DNA from: Reticulascus tulasneorum
Taxonomy: Eukaryota > Ascomycota > Sordariomycetes > Glomerellales > Reticulascaceae
Assembly (NCBI GenBank): GCA_001557505.1
Contig: LSAX01000003.1
Coordinates: 4,588,001 to 4,652,000, forward strand
Length of the DNA: 64,000 bases
Direction of reading: 5' to 3'
The notes below the pieces were generated by a model, which searched no databases, had not been told where the DNA came from, and saw only the letters and a program-made list of their open reading frames with translations. Both the position numbers and the translations under genes were made by a program. Positions 48,274 to 60,819 of the stretch are shown in pieces. The stretch's first letter is position 1. Each line of letters starts with the position of its first letter.

Positions 48274-49603
48274 TTACCTAGAGTAATCGACCCGATTTGG
48301 TTTTCCCGTATCAAACTCGTTATCTAGGTCTTGATATTCTAGCTTGACCTCGTCTATTCTCAGAATCTTTCCCAATTCATAAGTAGGCTCATGGCCGAGA
48401 ATGCTCTTGTCACTTCTATCATCCCTGATATCTCGGTGACTTCCAGACCGAGCATGGTTGGTTGTAACAATGGTATGGTTCCCAACCTTTGTTAAGCGGG
48501 ACCGAGTCATCGGCTGTTCTTGAGAACTGTAGTTGTACCTCGCTGTGGAAAGTTTCACGTCCCGGACAAGAACCCGAAGCGCGGGGATCGATGCAGCTAT
48601 GATGGTTATTGCGCCCTCGGCAGAGCCCCATAATACTAATCGGCTGCCATCGTCTGCAATGTCGGTATCAGCTAGAACCGTCTCGGATAACACTCTAAAC
48701 TCACAGGTAAAGTCCCCTGACAACAGAGTCGGAAGCGTTGTACACTTCACAATGGCGGTTGCGCCAGCACTGGTAAGTAGTCAGTGCTCTGGTCTCGAAT
48801 ATCCAATAGGTTGGCTTACAATAGGCCCATGCTCATCGCCACTCCAACACCAATCTTCTCCTTTCTCTTCATCTGAAGACCCCAAATCAACTTCCATGGT
48901 AGAAGGGCAAGCAATATATCTGCGAACGCCGAGTACGCTACGTCTCAGAGTTAGCTGTGAAAACTGCCATATTATGAAGCGGGAAGATGCACCTCCTGAG
49001 AAGATACCAAAATCCACAAACACTCTGGGATCCCAGCACGTTCCCGGTGTGTCCTTGAGCCAAGTCTTTTTGACTGGGGTGCACTGAACCCACGTGAACA
49101 ACGCGCTCAACCCCATTGCGATGTTTATCGTGACAATCACAAACCATACAAAGCGCTTAGTCCATCCCTCGGTGATTCGTAGTAGTGTAATCGCAAATGA
49201 CGTTTTACTCCAGGCCGCTGCAAGGATAGACAAGGTGGCCCCAATATTTCCGTTGAAGCCGAGGGCGGGAAAATTCGCTGGATCAACTACAAAAACATGT
49301 TTGCCGAATCCGAGGCTGACGGTTAATGTGACGACGATAGTATCTGAAAGCAAAGCAAGCTGGATGCTCTGGTATTAGCCATTGGCAGCTTGTCAGAATA
49401 TGTTCAATACGACAACGTACCCAGGCTGCTATAAGTACATAGTCATCCCACCACAGCCCCCGATGCCTAGCGAATTTGCAGTACAATCGCAAAGCCAGGA
49501 AGATGGCCGATATCGCAATCAATAACCAGCCAATAACGTCAAGCCTTGTTCCGAAATCGTCTAAGGTTGCTCTTCCGATGTTGCTTCGGCTTAGATTACC
49601 CAT
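48274..49603 (-). CDS. Fungal rhodopsin-domain (PTH11-like) integral membrane protein
   Basis: Seven-helix membrane protein of the large ascomycete family annotated as rhodopsin domain-containing or PTH11-like; roles are mostly unknown, some members act in host or surface sensing. Exons 49603-49421, 49368-48993, 48937-48820, 48769-48705 and 48653-48274 give 373 residues. Family marks: RLYCKFARHRGLWWDDY after helix 1, a TPGTCWDPRVFVDFGIFSGAYSAF block, LALLPWKLIWGLQMKRKEKIG in the fifth loop, AGATAIVKCTTL and the WGSAEGAITIIAASIP helix. The C-terminal 100 residues are hydrophilic. There is no retinal-binding lysine pattern I can identify, so this is not an opsin. The CFEM domain found in some relatives is absent. 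Confidence 0.88.
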
Positions 49604-51123
49604 AGCAGACGGCGGGCGTGTGCGGCAACCAAGGTTCGAAGGGCGGCCGAAGATCCAGTCTCCAGTCCAGTAAAAATGTAAATATGACGAACCAATGCAA
49701 CCCGACGTATGATCAGAAAGAGACGCAAAGAAAACACATAACAATGAAGAAGAAATAATGGTGGAGTTTTCATAAAGTTTTGTTGGAGAAGATATTATCA
49801 AGATGTCGACAACTGGCTGAGCCAACATGAGACTGAGACTACTCCGCTCGCAAAATTCAGGTAAGGTTCCTCCCTGTGACGATTACTTTAGCGCGTGGAT
49901 AAAGGATAGTGACCAACATGGTTACAGGAGAATTCCCACCTTGAACCCATGGATGTGTCACAACTTAGACATGGTTGGCCAGATATGCGTGTTCATACCG
50001 CTAGTGGTTGGAGAAGAATGCTAGCATCCTATATGTTGGGCTGCTTACTTCACAAACTAAGCACTGTCGAGCTCATGTTGAAGTGTTTGTAAGGTGTTAC
50101 CCGCTGAGTATTTCGCCCAAGACTGGAAGGCCGGTGCATCGCAGGTGACTACCAAACACAAAAGAATGATCATAGGCACAGCATAGAGCCTAACCACAGC
50201 AGATAAGGAAGTAGAAGGATACACCTTGATCACCCAAGCCTTTCTTATTCTCCCCACAAAATCTCCTTAAAAACGGCAGGCTTGAAACAGAAAAGGGAGA
50301 AAAACAGGTCAAACTTCTACCTCACCGGCGTCCGATCAACCGAATGACTTCCGTCCAATATCAACTCAAGAGCTGTGCGAGCACTGCTAACTAAATGAAG
50401 CAGTGTGGCCGAAGCTTCCGATTCTTCTGTTTGACAATCTGAACTATCGCTGCCGCGTTCTTACCAGGATGATCCTTTCACCAGTGGCTGCTGTCGGACT
50501 CAACCCATTGTGGGACTAGTCGTTGATGGTTGCCATCTATGATTCACCGAATCGCCAGAAATGTTACGGACAACTTTCCTGGGAATTTGTAATAACCAGG
50601 GCAGGGATCAAGGAAAGCAAGAGGACTATACCATGTCTGCGGAGGGGGAAAGGTGCATTATTACGGCGTCTCGAAGGTTTTATGCCATGACCCATCTGAT
50701 GTTTCTTGAGTCTCTAGAAAATACCGAAGTCGGTTAGTGTGGTCTACACAAAACTTGGGGATGATGCAGCTAACCACATGTGGGTTCTCTAGCTTCGTCT
50801 TCGGGGTTTTGGGAAACAAAACCCCCTGTCATTTCAAGCCCAAAGAAAAGAGTGACATTTCTTGGCCATTCATTTTGATCGGCCAGACCTACCTAGGTGG
50901 CTCCGTTTTGGTTAATCGGATATGTGCGCTACTGTGCTACAGCGGTCCTGTTACAGGACATGAAAGAGCAACGCAGCTATGTTCAGACGCGGATAAGCTT
51001 GAAATTGGAGAAGATTCGGTATAATCTATTACTAGACTTATATCTTGCGAATGGAGCACTCTCTGGCCCATGTTACCACTCTATGGGCAAACACAAAGGC
51101 TGCAAACTCGCTTTGCTGGTCTG
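49604..51123. other. Intergenic, no gene seen
   Basis: About 1.5 kb between two minus-strand genes, holding the promoter of the rhodopsin-domain gene and the 3' flank of the second MFS gene. No supported frame or repeat. Confidence 0.5.
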
Positions 51124-53014
51124 TTAGTATATGTACCTGAAAGTCACAGCCTTGTCTCCTTTGGAAGACAGTTGTTCAGCCGTATGCCGACTGTCATCTC
51201 CCTCAGCCATTCTCCTGTTTCGCTGCCTGTTGATTCGAGTGTACGACATGATCAAGATGAGCCCAGCAATGATACCGGCCGAGATAAAGGCCAGCTCTAA
51301 TGCGTGTCCCAGGATATATCGAGGCTGATCCTTTTGGCGATAAAAGTTTGACGCCATGGCCTGATTAGCTTCCTGTTAGCTGGAATAGTCCAACTTGCCC
51401 ATCGTAACAGCAAGGTGTAACTCACACCGCCAAGATTCCCTACACCGATTTGAATCGCCATTCCAGCGCTGCGCTTGTAACTGCCTGCCAGGTTATTGGA
51501 TAGCCAAGTGATGACGCCAGGGAAAGCAGGGTATATAGCACAGGCAGCAATGAAGACGCCAGCGTAAACGACTTTAGGATTCGAAGTAGAAATGCACCTG
51601 TCCAAAAGTCAGCTTTCTCCCTTGCAGGAAAAGAAAAACCCACATCGCAAACCCAACAATCATCATACACAAGAACCCTATAATAAACGGACTACGCTTG
51701 CCAACTCGATCCGAGAAGTAGGCGACAATAACTGCAAGTATAGCAGCTGTAATATAGATAGGGACCGTCATGAGTTGAGCAGTGCTCGACTTGTACCCAA
51801 GACCTGCGATGATAGTTGGCAGAAACAAACTGATACCATAAAGAGGGCAGACGATCTGAGACTCTCCATTAGCAAAGATCAACACTTGAAATGGCTCAGA
51901 CAGGATATACTGACTCCCCAATACACGAAAATATTGACCCAAATCTGCCAATCTGTAAAGGCAGCACGCACGTATTTCCACTTGAAGTCCTCGGCTTGCG
52001 CAACCTGAACCCCGTCATTTTCCTTTCCTCGTTCTCGGCCTTGATACTTCAAGCGGAAGACAACGAAGGCACGCTCTTCTTCCGTGAGGAAAGATGCCGT
52101 TTCAGGGAAGTCGTGGAGCAGGAAGAATGCGAGAAACGCGACCAGCACTGTTGCGATGCCCTCGAGGATGAAGATCCAACGCCAGCCTTCCAGACCAGCA
52201 GTGCCGTCCATTTTGGAAATTGCAAAGGCAAGGAGACCACTGAAGGCACCAGCTATGGAGGCTGCTGAGAAAAATAGAGCTTGTCTAAGCTGAATTTCGT
52301 GGCGACAGTACCACATTGTCAGGTAGTACTATTACGTCCAGCATTAGCCATCGGTCTGTCCTCTCAATGTTCAAGAATGCATACCGCAACTCCAGGAAAC
52401 AGCCCTGCTTCTGTGACGCCCAGGAACAGCCGAGCAATAAGAAGACCGTGGTAGCTTTGGACGATGCCCATGAGAGTCATGACGAGTCCCCACGCGACCA
52501 TGATTAGTGGAAGCCATCTGCTTGGACGGAGCTTTTTCAAGAGCAAGTTGCTGGGTACTTCGAATGCGGCGTAGGTGAAGAAGAAGACAGTCAAACACCA
52601 GTTGTACTGGTTAGGTTGCATTCCAAGATCTTCCTGTAGGCCTTCAATCTTTGCGTTGCCAATATTACCTCCTAAAACGTACTGTCAGCTTGATACCCCG
52701 TCGAGCATAATAGACTGAACTCACTATCAAGGAAGGACAAAAGATACAGCAGTGCAAGCATCGGAATTAACCGAATGTCCATCTACAGCCAGGTCAGCAA
52801 GTGGTTCTGAATATCAGTCCAGGGGGAAAAGATGCATGGTAACCTTTCTCAGGATCTTTTTCTCGTCCAGATGAGCAAAAGAGGCAAGTGTTAAGGCTTG
52901 ATTCGAATCTGGAGCGTCTTCTCGCTCGTCATTGTCCTCTTTCTTTATATTTGCACGTGTACCATCTTCTACCTCCGAAATATCGGGCTTCTCAGGTGGT
53001 GAGCCGGAACTCAT
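51124..53014 (-). CDS. MFS permease, ACS family (nicotinate/allantoate type)
   Basis: Plasma-membrane permease of the same ACS family as the gene at 45636 but a different subgroup. Seven exons, 53014-52844, 52782-52725, 52671-52385, 52328-51915, 51855-51644, 51597-51426 and 51360-51124, encode 516 residues. Signature segments: LLYLLSFLDRGNIGNAK, the following GLQEDLGMQPNQYNWCLTVF, then FEVPSNLLLKKLRPSRW, LFLGVTEAGLFPGVAYYLTM, a central loop with DFPETASFLTEEERAF, and CPLYGISLFLPTIIAGLGY in helix 7. An acidic 50-residue N-terminal tail and a hydrophilic C-terminal tail face the cytosol. All six introns keep frame; the donor at 51643 reads GTGGG and is slightly unusual. The pattern resembles Tna1-like nicotinate transporters, but substrate is not settled. 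Confidence 0.92.
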
Positions 53015-54184
53015 GCTGAAGATGATTACTTCTGTCTCCCTTCAAACTCGATGTAGATGTGGCTAACTTGTATAAAAAAGAACACCCTAAATGAATGTTC
53101 TACTGGGATGGAGGTTCAACAATATTATAAATATACTAGCAGAGATGGGACGTAGCCAACGATAGTCTTATTAGGTATGCCGTCTTAACACTCGCCCGTT
53201 TGTCGATCTCCTTCGCCAAGCAAGCAATTGAGAATCATCGTCAGTGGCTTCTTGTGGGGATCACACCAGGGCAGATGACTCCGGCACATCCACTGCCCAG
53301 TGGCGGCCATATCAGCAACCTGATTGATGCATTTTGGTGAAGCTTCCCCGCCAGAGGCCTACACACCCTCGAACAACCATGATGCGGAACAAAGTCCGCG
53401 TCCATGCTAACCCCTTATGGGTAAGACTAGTAAAACTTGGGGAAGTTTGTCCATCTGATTCTTGTTGGAGGCGTTCCCGAACGTGGATTCTATATGTGAA
53501 TAATTGGCCATGATGTCATGGTTCCTTGAGCTAACAGTGCGGGGGACCAAGCCCAACATGGAACCATGAGAGTTTTGAGAGTATATGATTTAAAGACGGA
53601 CCTCCAATAGGACTGCACTAGTTTTTGGCTCACTAGCCTCCTATTTGATATTATTGATATGGTTTCTAACATGAGTAAACGCCAACCACACAATATGATA
53701 ATGAGGTATGAGTATTACAATAATTCTTGACCCGCCAGCCAATCTGTTCATGTCAGTTCGAAAATGAGTTCCGAGGGATCAAGTTTAAGGAATAATCAAC
53801 GTGCAAGCAATCGATATACCTATTGTTCCATCTAGCCAGTCGAGAGAAGTGTTCCAGGGGTTGTAGTTTAAGTCTGAAATTGCCTAGCAGTGGAGCAGAA
53901 CTTGATGTCTGGGAGATGGATGAATATGAGTGTGCCATTACGCCAGCATACTTCGTGTTGGGTGATCGAATGCTCGGAACTAATTCTTTTATGGCCCTCA
54001 TCCCAACGTTTGGCGGCCTGTGGATCATGCTACCCGCATGAATCCATAGAAGATGACAATAACTCAGGATAGTCTAAAGCAGTTTGAAAGTAGTATGACA
54101 TCTTGAGAGTAGCGCAACCCTCAACCGACTTCCAGTTGCGGACTCGTCTTCTTGCTAGGCGCTGTCCACTTGAACGATGAAGCT
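53015..54184. other. Intergenic with MFS promoter
   Basis: About 1.2 kb. The left end is the promoter of the second MFS gene; an AT-rich TATA-like stretch lies at about 53121-53136, some 110 bp upstream of the ATG. No gene seen in the rest. Confidence 0.45.
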
Positions 54185-55282
54185 TTACACGACTTTCTTC
54201 AGCCCATCTCGTTTCACCATCGCCTCCAACTTCCACAACCCAAACTTCCTGTAGGCGCCTTGATCGAGCAGCCACTCCCCAAACCAAGAGGCGAACCAAA
54301 CGGTTGTCGACAACCCACCATCCCAGAACCAGTTCCGGGTGCCGCCTATCAAGCCCCCAAACCAGCCCTCGCCCTTGATCGCCTCCTTCACCAAATGCGC
54401 GGCAAAGTCTTTCGTCTGGACCGTTGCACTCGTAGTCTGCGAGAAGGTCAGGCGCCACTGAAATATCTCCTTCACGCGGAGGTAGAGCGAATCGGAGGGC
54501 AGTTCGCGGTGCAAGTTGGCAGTGTTAGATTTGACTGTGCCGGTCATCGAGACCATGACGCGGACACCGAATGGTCGGAGTTCCTGTCGGAGGGTGCGGC
54601 TGTAAGCATTGACAGCAGCCTTTGTGGCGCAGTAGGCGGCGCCGAAGATGTAAGGCGAGATGGAAGAGAGACTGCTGATCTGAACGATGAGACCGCGTGT
54701 GGAAATGAGAAGCGGCACGAAGGCCTGGACCATGGCCATGACGCCGAAAACATTGGTTTCAAACGTGTTGCGGACATCGTCGAGGTCAATGTCTGTTGCG
54801 GGAATTGTGTGGGTTCGGCCGCTGTGAACGGTTAGTACATCGTGTCCGTGACAAACGTGTGAGAATTGGATGCAATCAAATCATACGCATTGTTGACGAG
54901 AATATCAAGCTTCGCGCCTGTCAGCTCCACGACATCCCTCTTGCACGCCGCGATACTGTCCTTGCTGGTCACATCCAGAGGTAAAGTCGACATGCCCAGA
55001 CTCTCAAGTCCATGTAAAAGCTCTGATCGCCGCGCTGTCGCAATGACGTGTAGACCTGGGATTCAAGGTGAGCATATCCCCGGATTGAGGCGGGACTAGA
55101 CTCATTGTACCCTTCGAATGAAATTCCAAGGCTAGCGCATGGCCAATGCCGCCTGGGGAACAGCTAGATCGTATGTAAGCAAAAACTTATGGGGCGCGGG
55201 TCAGATGGAGCCTTGTCATATTAAGTGCTTACCCGGTGATCAACACTGTCTTCTGGCCCGGTTTGAGAGTTTTAATTGCCAT
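54185..55282 (-). CDS. Short-chain dehydrogenase, AYR1-like (1-acyl-DHAP reductase type)
   Basis: NADPH-dependent reductase of the classical SDR family, most like yeast Ayr1, which reduces 1-acyl-dihydroxyacetone phosphate on ER and lipid droplets. Exons 55282-55233, 55163-55111, 55055-54887 and 54821-54185 encode 302 residues. Motifs: cofactor site ITGCSPGGIGHALALEF, ATARR for NADPH preference, LPLDVTS, LVNNAG split by intron 3, the catalytic serine in QISSLSS and YCATK (YxxxK). The C-terminal 80 residues contain a hydrophobic tryptophan-rich segment (WFWDGGLSTTVWFASWFGEW) that could anchor it to a membrane. SDRs of this type also occur as tailoring enzymes, but the gene is 14 kb from the PKS locus. 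Confidence 0.9.
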
Positions 55283-56155
55283 AACGAAGGTCAAGCAAGC
55301 TGTTGTAGAATCGGTAGAGTGGTCCCCGAAGAAAAGTTGGGGAGGGGATTTGTCCTTTTTCGACCTCGTCACGTCAACAGAACGACCAGCTGCTGACACA
55401 TGCCAAGATTTGCACCCCCAGTCAAAATCTGTGCCTCGGGATCTCAATCACACACTGACTAACTTACATCGACATGGCACTCTGTGACACCGCAACATGA
55501 GCCTCGCGATACAGAGCGGAGTGCTGTGAATGTGTTCTACTACACAGAGCTTCTGGCACGTTTCTGGTCGATCGCTAATTGTAACACACGCAGGTAAGGC
55601 TTGGCGACAACTTGTGTGGACCATGGAATGCCATGGTTGTTGCCATCTGCTGGTGACCTCCCATATCCACCATCCAGGTCGCCCATGTACAAGACACACG
55701 CACATTGAGATAATGAAATAAGGCCCCATGCAGATATCTGAATCGGTGGTAGGCAAGCAGGTGACAGTATACTAATCTTGGCTGTCGTGTGCTAGTTAGA
55801 GATACAGTCTGCCAATATCGAAGCTACATACCGTAGCAGGGTAATAATTAAACAGTACCTTTCCAAGACAACTCATAAGCATCATGAATTAAAGGCGGCT
55901 ATGTACCCTACGCAGTTTCGCCTCAGCTAATTGTCCATAAATCATACAAAAACCAAATGTCTACTCGCAAGAAAACAGATCGGACATAATAGGTATGGGT
56001 ATGCATCCGACGCCAAAATATGCAATCAAGCGGCCATTAAGAAGATGATCGACAATCGCTCTCATTCTCCCACACGAGGACACACCATTACGAGAGTTCA
56101 ACCGCTGCTACTCCAAAAATAAAGAATCAACTCCTTCGTGGCTTGGCGGAAGAAG
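55283..56155. other. Intergenic, no gene seen
   Basis: About 0.9 kb between two minus-strand genes, with the SDR promoter and the 3' flank of the XMAP215-type gene. No other feature recognised. Confidence 0.5.
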
Positions 56156-59026
56156 TTAAGATCGTGCGAATCCCTGCTTGGCCTGGAGTTGGTCAGTGAT
56201 GAGAACGTAGGAGCCACGAAGATGTCATTTTACCTTCATCAGCTCTATCCTGGCTTTCAATTGACTCGTAACTTCAGCAGCTCGTTTCCAGCTCTCAACT
56301 CCGCCTGTCCCAGCTGGAGCTGACGGCGCACTGCTTTGCGATGACCCTGCCAATTCGTCTACCGGCGTTGCCGCCGCGCTACGGAAGCCTCTTGCTGGAC
56401 TTCCCCTGCCAGAGGAGATCCCGCTGCCGGTATACCTGAGCTCTGGGCTCAGCTTGGTTCGAGGGTATGTTGTCTCCCCATTCTCTTTCTCTTCTGAAAG
56501 TGTGCTGGCAAAACTGATCCGATTACGATTTGCAGACGCTGGCCCATACCCTCCATCTCGGTAGATTCCTGCATCGTCGTGCGTGGGGGACGAAACTCCT
56601 GCGAATTTGGTTAGACACAAAGATGCATTATGGGGGCAGGCGACAAACCTGGGCTACTCAATCCTCCGGAAGAGCCAAGCCCCTCAGCACGGCTGAGCGC
56701 TCTCTTCAAGCGTTCAAGTTCGCGCCGGAGTCGTTCGTTGACCTGATCTGTGGCCTCGGCATCACTACGGGCTCGAACAAGTTGCGTCTCCTTGGCCTTT
56801 ATGCTGAGTACATCTCGAGTGTGATCCTCGATCAGGCCAGCATTCTGGTTCTTCAACTCCTGGATCTCAGACATGAACTTGCTCCTCTCATGCCTCATCT
56901 CTTCAACCTGGCGTGTGAGCCGCTCGTTTGCTGCCCGTAACTCTTCGAGTTCGGCACGCTCCAACGCTGTAAGCCCACTGGACGGGGTCGGTGATGCAGA
57001 CGCAGGCATTTGGACTGGGGCAGCAACAGGTTTTGCAAGTGACCGACCTGCCAGACCGCCTCTGCCGAGTCCTAGCCGGGGTTGAGGAGTTGGAGGTGCT
57101 GGATCGTCGTCGGGCATGATTGGGGGACCTGCGGCAGCGGGGGCTCGTCGCGGCGAGCTGGTACTGGGAAGACCTGACAACGGCCGCTTTTGGGGGGCCT
57201 TGAGTCCGGAAAGGCCGGATGGTTTGGGCATCCCAAGCTTGCTTCCGGCAGCCGACCGAGACGTTAGCTGAGGGGCTAATGGTGTGACCTCTGGTTGTGG
57301 AATGGGCGCAGCGGCGGGGGCTGGCTTCCTGGCCCCAGCTGGTGCTTTTTTGACCGCTCCGCCCTTAAGCTTCTTTGCCCCTCCGGGAGGTGGCGCTCTC
57401 GCAACTGGCGCCGGCGGCGGCTTCGGCTTATCTTTGGCCTTCACTTCGGCAGTGTCGTAGAATTCCTTTATCTTCGTCTTTCGAATATCATCAAGGCCCT
57501 CAAGGTGAGGGTTCATCCCTCTTTCGCCAATAATCTTCATAACAGTGCCCAATATCTCCGCGCCTCCTGATCTCAGGCCTTCGCTGGATTCGGATAGAAG
57601 CTTTTTCGCAGAGTCAACAATAGTTCCGATCTCTTGTTTGCTAGGGACCTCTCTCGTTGTCCTGAGGCATCGAATGAGGAATTTCATGGTGCCTTCTTTG
57701 ACTTGCGGGTTCTTGTGACCAAGAAACGTGACGATGTCCTCCATGCACTCCGTGAGGTTGGTCGCTTGGAACACCTGATCGAGGGCGGCACCGAGGGCAT
57801 CTGACACGGTAACCTTCTTTTCCTTCATTTTCTCCAAGATTGGTCCCATAACAACCGAGCGATGCTTTGCGTAACTTTTCCTCAACCCCTTGGCCAAAAC
57901 CTCAATACACTGCGCAGCTTGGGTGACGACAGCCACGTTCGCATCCTTCATGCATTTGGCCAAGCCTCGATTGATCTCGTTGAAGTCGCCATCCTTGATG
58001 CGGGGGACGTTGGTGGCTGCGTATAGTGCTTCTAAAGCCTCTTTTCGCTCCTTCCACTTTGACGAAGCCAATTTTTCGTGGAAGTCAGCCGGGATCGCCT
58101 TGAGGACATCTTGAGGCTCAGCCAGATCGAAAGCATCAACCTCCACTGGCTCTTCGAAATCATCACCCCCGTCGTCATACTCCCCTTCCGCCCCGGGGAG
58201 AGGCGCTCTGGACTTAGCTGCTTGCTGAGAACGAAGAAAGCGCTCTTGCTTTGGTGGAGGTTCTGCCTTGACCTTTTCAAATTGTGCCTCAAGGTCGGCT
58301 TGTTGCGAGGGTTTTAGATCGCCCCAGAACATAGGTTTCATCGCCTCTCGTAGCCATCTGTAAAACTCCACCGCTAAGTTTGTGGCTTCGGCTCGAACGT
58401 TCTTGTCAGCGTGTCCAAATGCTTTTGGGAGAACCTTCAAAGCCGGCTTCGGATCTACTGTCTTGCAGCCATAGTTGTGGTAGATGGTTGTCAGGGCGGA
58501 CAGAGCTGCGGCAACAACTTTCGGTTGTTTATTCCCGAGCGCAGGTAGTATATCCTCAATGACAGGGGCAGCAACATCCAACTCAACGAGTAGCAGTAAA
58601 GCTTCAAGTGCAGATGCCTTCGTTGCCGCTCGGGTAGACGCCAAACCCTTTTCCATAATGGGAGCAATTACCTGCCCGCGGGTCCTTGTACATTGATCCC
58701 TGCCTCCATATTTTAAAAATGCGCAATATGCCCCGATGCCGTCTTGTTGGGCAGCAACATTGGAGTCCGCGACAGCGCCTTTCCACAAACTCGAATCTGA
58801 CAAGAAAGGCCTAAAGGCGGGATCGTACTCGTCGGCGGTCGCCTCGAATGATTTTGCGGCATCTTCGTAGGCTTGTTTACGCACTTTCCAGACCTATCGC
58901 AGAGGGATGTACCTGTCAGTATCCAAGAACACCAGTTTGTCTGTTCCATCTTGTAGTATAACTTACCTTGTGGGTAAATCTGTCGGCTAGCGGCAAGGCG
59001 CTGAAGTCTTCCTCCTGTTCCGCCAT
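56156..59026 (-). CDS. alpA: XMAP215/Stu2/Alp14-family microtubule polymerase
   Basis: TOG-domain protein that speeds growth of microtubule plus ends; Aspergillus nidulans AlpA is the named homologue. Exons 59026-58967, 58893-56649, 56598-56234 and 56182-56156 encode 898 residues. TOG1 covers about 1-240 and TOG2 about 275-495, each a row of HEAT repeats with conserved WKVRKQAYED and SSKWKERKEALEAL openings. A proline, alanine and lysine-rich basic linker (about 500-650) should bind the microtubule lattice. A coiled coil (about 660-760, LEELRAANERLTRQVEEMR) mediates dimerisation, followed by a serine-rich tail ending LKARIELMKAKQGFARS. Two TOGs plus a coiled coil is the usual fungal plan. The last exon has only 27 nt including the stop; it is supported by a good GT-AG intron but alternatively the protein could end by reading through at 56225. 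Confidence 0.93.
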
Positions 59027-60819
59027 CTTTATGGGTATGTCCGAGACGCTTTCGGCGGGGCAGAGGGAAAGCGGTGGAGGAGCAGCACTGGAGGCTGGAG
59101 GGAGGCTGGAGGGAGGCTCTCGTGATCGTCTGGATGCAGTTTTCCTGGACCAACTACTCGTTTGATTAGCTTCCAAAATGAGAGAGAAATCTTGCGCCTA
59201 TGCATTCTGGCGAAAACTGGACGGCTTGAGAGCAAGGAGCGCATCCATTGCAAGGCGTTGCGGGTGAGGGACCTACAGCAGGCAGATTTGTGCGCACGAA
59301 ATGCAGCTCGGTGAGGATCAGGAGTTTCTTTGTCCTTGGGGGGTATCGCGTGACAATGAGACGCTAATGTAGTGCTCCTTCTGGTGTTACACCCGTTCTT
59401 GGAGGTCGATCACGGTCGATGTTGCAGAGGAATTATCCTAGGTTGGTGTCTTTAGCGATTGTGGTTGTCGGGACAGGGCAGGGGAAGGCGCTATGATTTC
59501 TTTTGACGTGTCGTGTGGGGATGGGCAGGACGCGGGTAATTTGGCGACTGGACTTGATAGGAGAAACCTGGGCACTCCGGATCAACGGCCGCGATCACCT
59601 GACCGCCTGGGACGCGAATTTATCACGCCCGAACGACTGAAGAGGGAGTCTGAGGAGGGCAGGCAGACACCGAATAAGTGTGTAAAAGTGATGCAGTTTG
59701 ACAACGATTACGCGGGGGTTTCTTTGTCGCATGTCTACTTGATGGCCCTGAGATCAACATCTTTTGTTCTATTCAGGCGTGGCTTTCATCTGAAGTTGCT
59801 TTGCTGTTGCGGTGTGTTGATTCTGCTGTGGGCAATGGGCCAATCAGAGACGACAGCCATTGCTGCAGAAACAGTGATGTCGCCTGTACTTGTTTGGTGG
59901 CCATCTAGATGTGGCCGAGGTACACCACAGCTCAAAGTCGGCAATCTACCTGTGAGATGGATAGCTCGCTACTAATAAGGTAGATTGGTCTCTCCGTACG
60001 TAGTTCGAATATCAGCAAAATTGATGGGAGATTTCGTGCTGGGTAATACTTAGCAACGTATCTGCCCAAGCGGCGATCACCAACCCACGGGAACTTGGAA
60101 CCCTAGAGAAACGCACTGGCTACCTATGGGCCATAGGCACAAGCTACCTTGCCGGCTAAGTAAATAATTATGTTGCCTGAGGGCGCCAAACTCCCACTGC
60201 AACAATCGCTTTCAATTACCGTCCAGCGCTCTGGCTACCTTACTTTGCTTATTACCTACCTAAAATAATTAAGTTACCCATTGGAGGGGAAATCATCCGA
60301 ACCGCCAAAGCGGCCATACAATTTTGTTTGGGAATCAACTTTTGTCTTGCGAACCTGGCTTTGGTCTCGACATAGTACTGCCATGCTTTGGATGCCGCAA
60401 ATGCGCATGCACCCGACCGTCAACTACCTGCCCTTACTTGCGATCTCGTGCCTCTCAGCATGATCGGAGCCTTTGACGCATAAGAACTGGCACTTGTGTG
60501 GTATCTGCTCCTCCTGCTTCCGTTGCCCTCCACGGCCCGGTGTCTGAAACATTTCGAACAAAAAGTTGCTCTTTTCTTGCTGCTGGCATTTAAACACGCC
60601 AGAAAACACCTACACCTTCCGTCTCGACTGCTACGAAGACGACATAGGGTTCGCAAGTTCCCGCTGCTGCAAGACTAAGATACTCCGTCCGATTTTGGCC
60701 CAGAATCCGCCGTTGAAGCGGTAACCCCTTGTATCTCTGTTGCGACTTCACCCAGAAATATCACACAAGGCGACCCAACAACTTTATACGGCAATAATTT
60801 GGCTGCATTTCGGTCCAGA
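59027..60819. other. Divergent promoter region between alpA and nudF
   Basis: About 1.8 kb separating two head-to-head microtubule genes. A 160-codon frame at 59493-59975 shows no known domain and no conservation mark; it is not called. A stretch near 60130-60275 is rich in CTACC and TAATTA words. The right end is the nudF promoter and leader. Confidence 0.5.

Noticed and set aside
59493..59975. 160-codon frame between alpA and nudF
   Set aside because: No recognisable domain, no intron context and a mixed charged/hydrophobic composition without family marks; could be chance. Transcript data would be needed to revive it.
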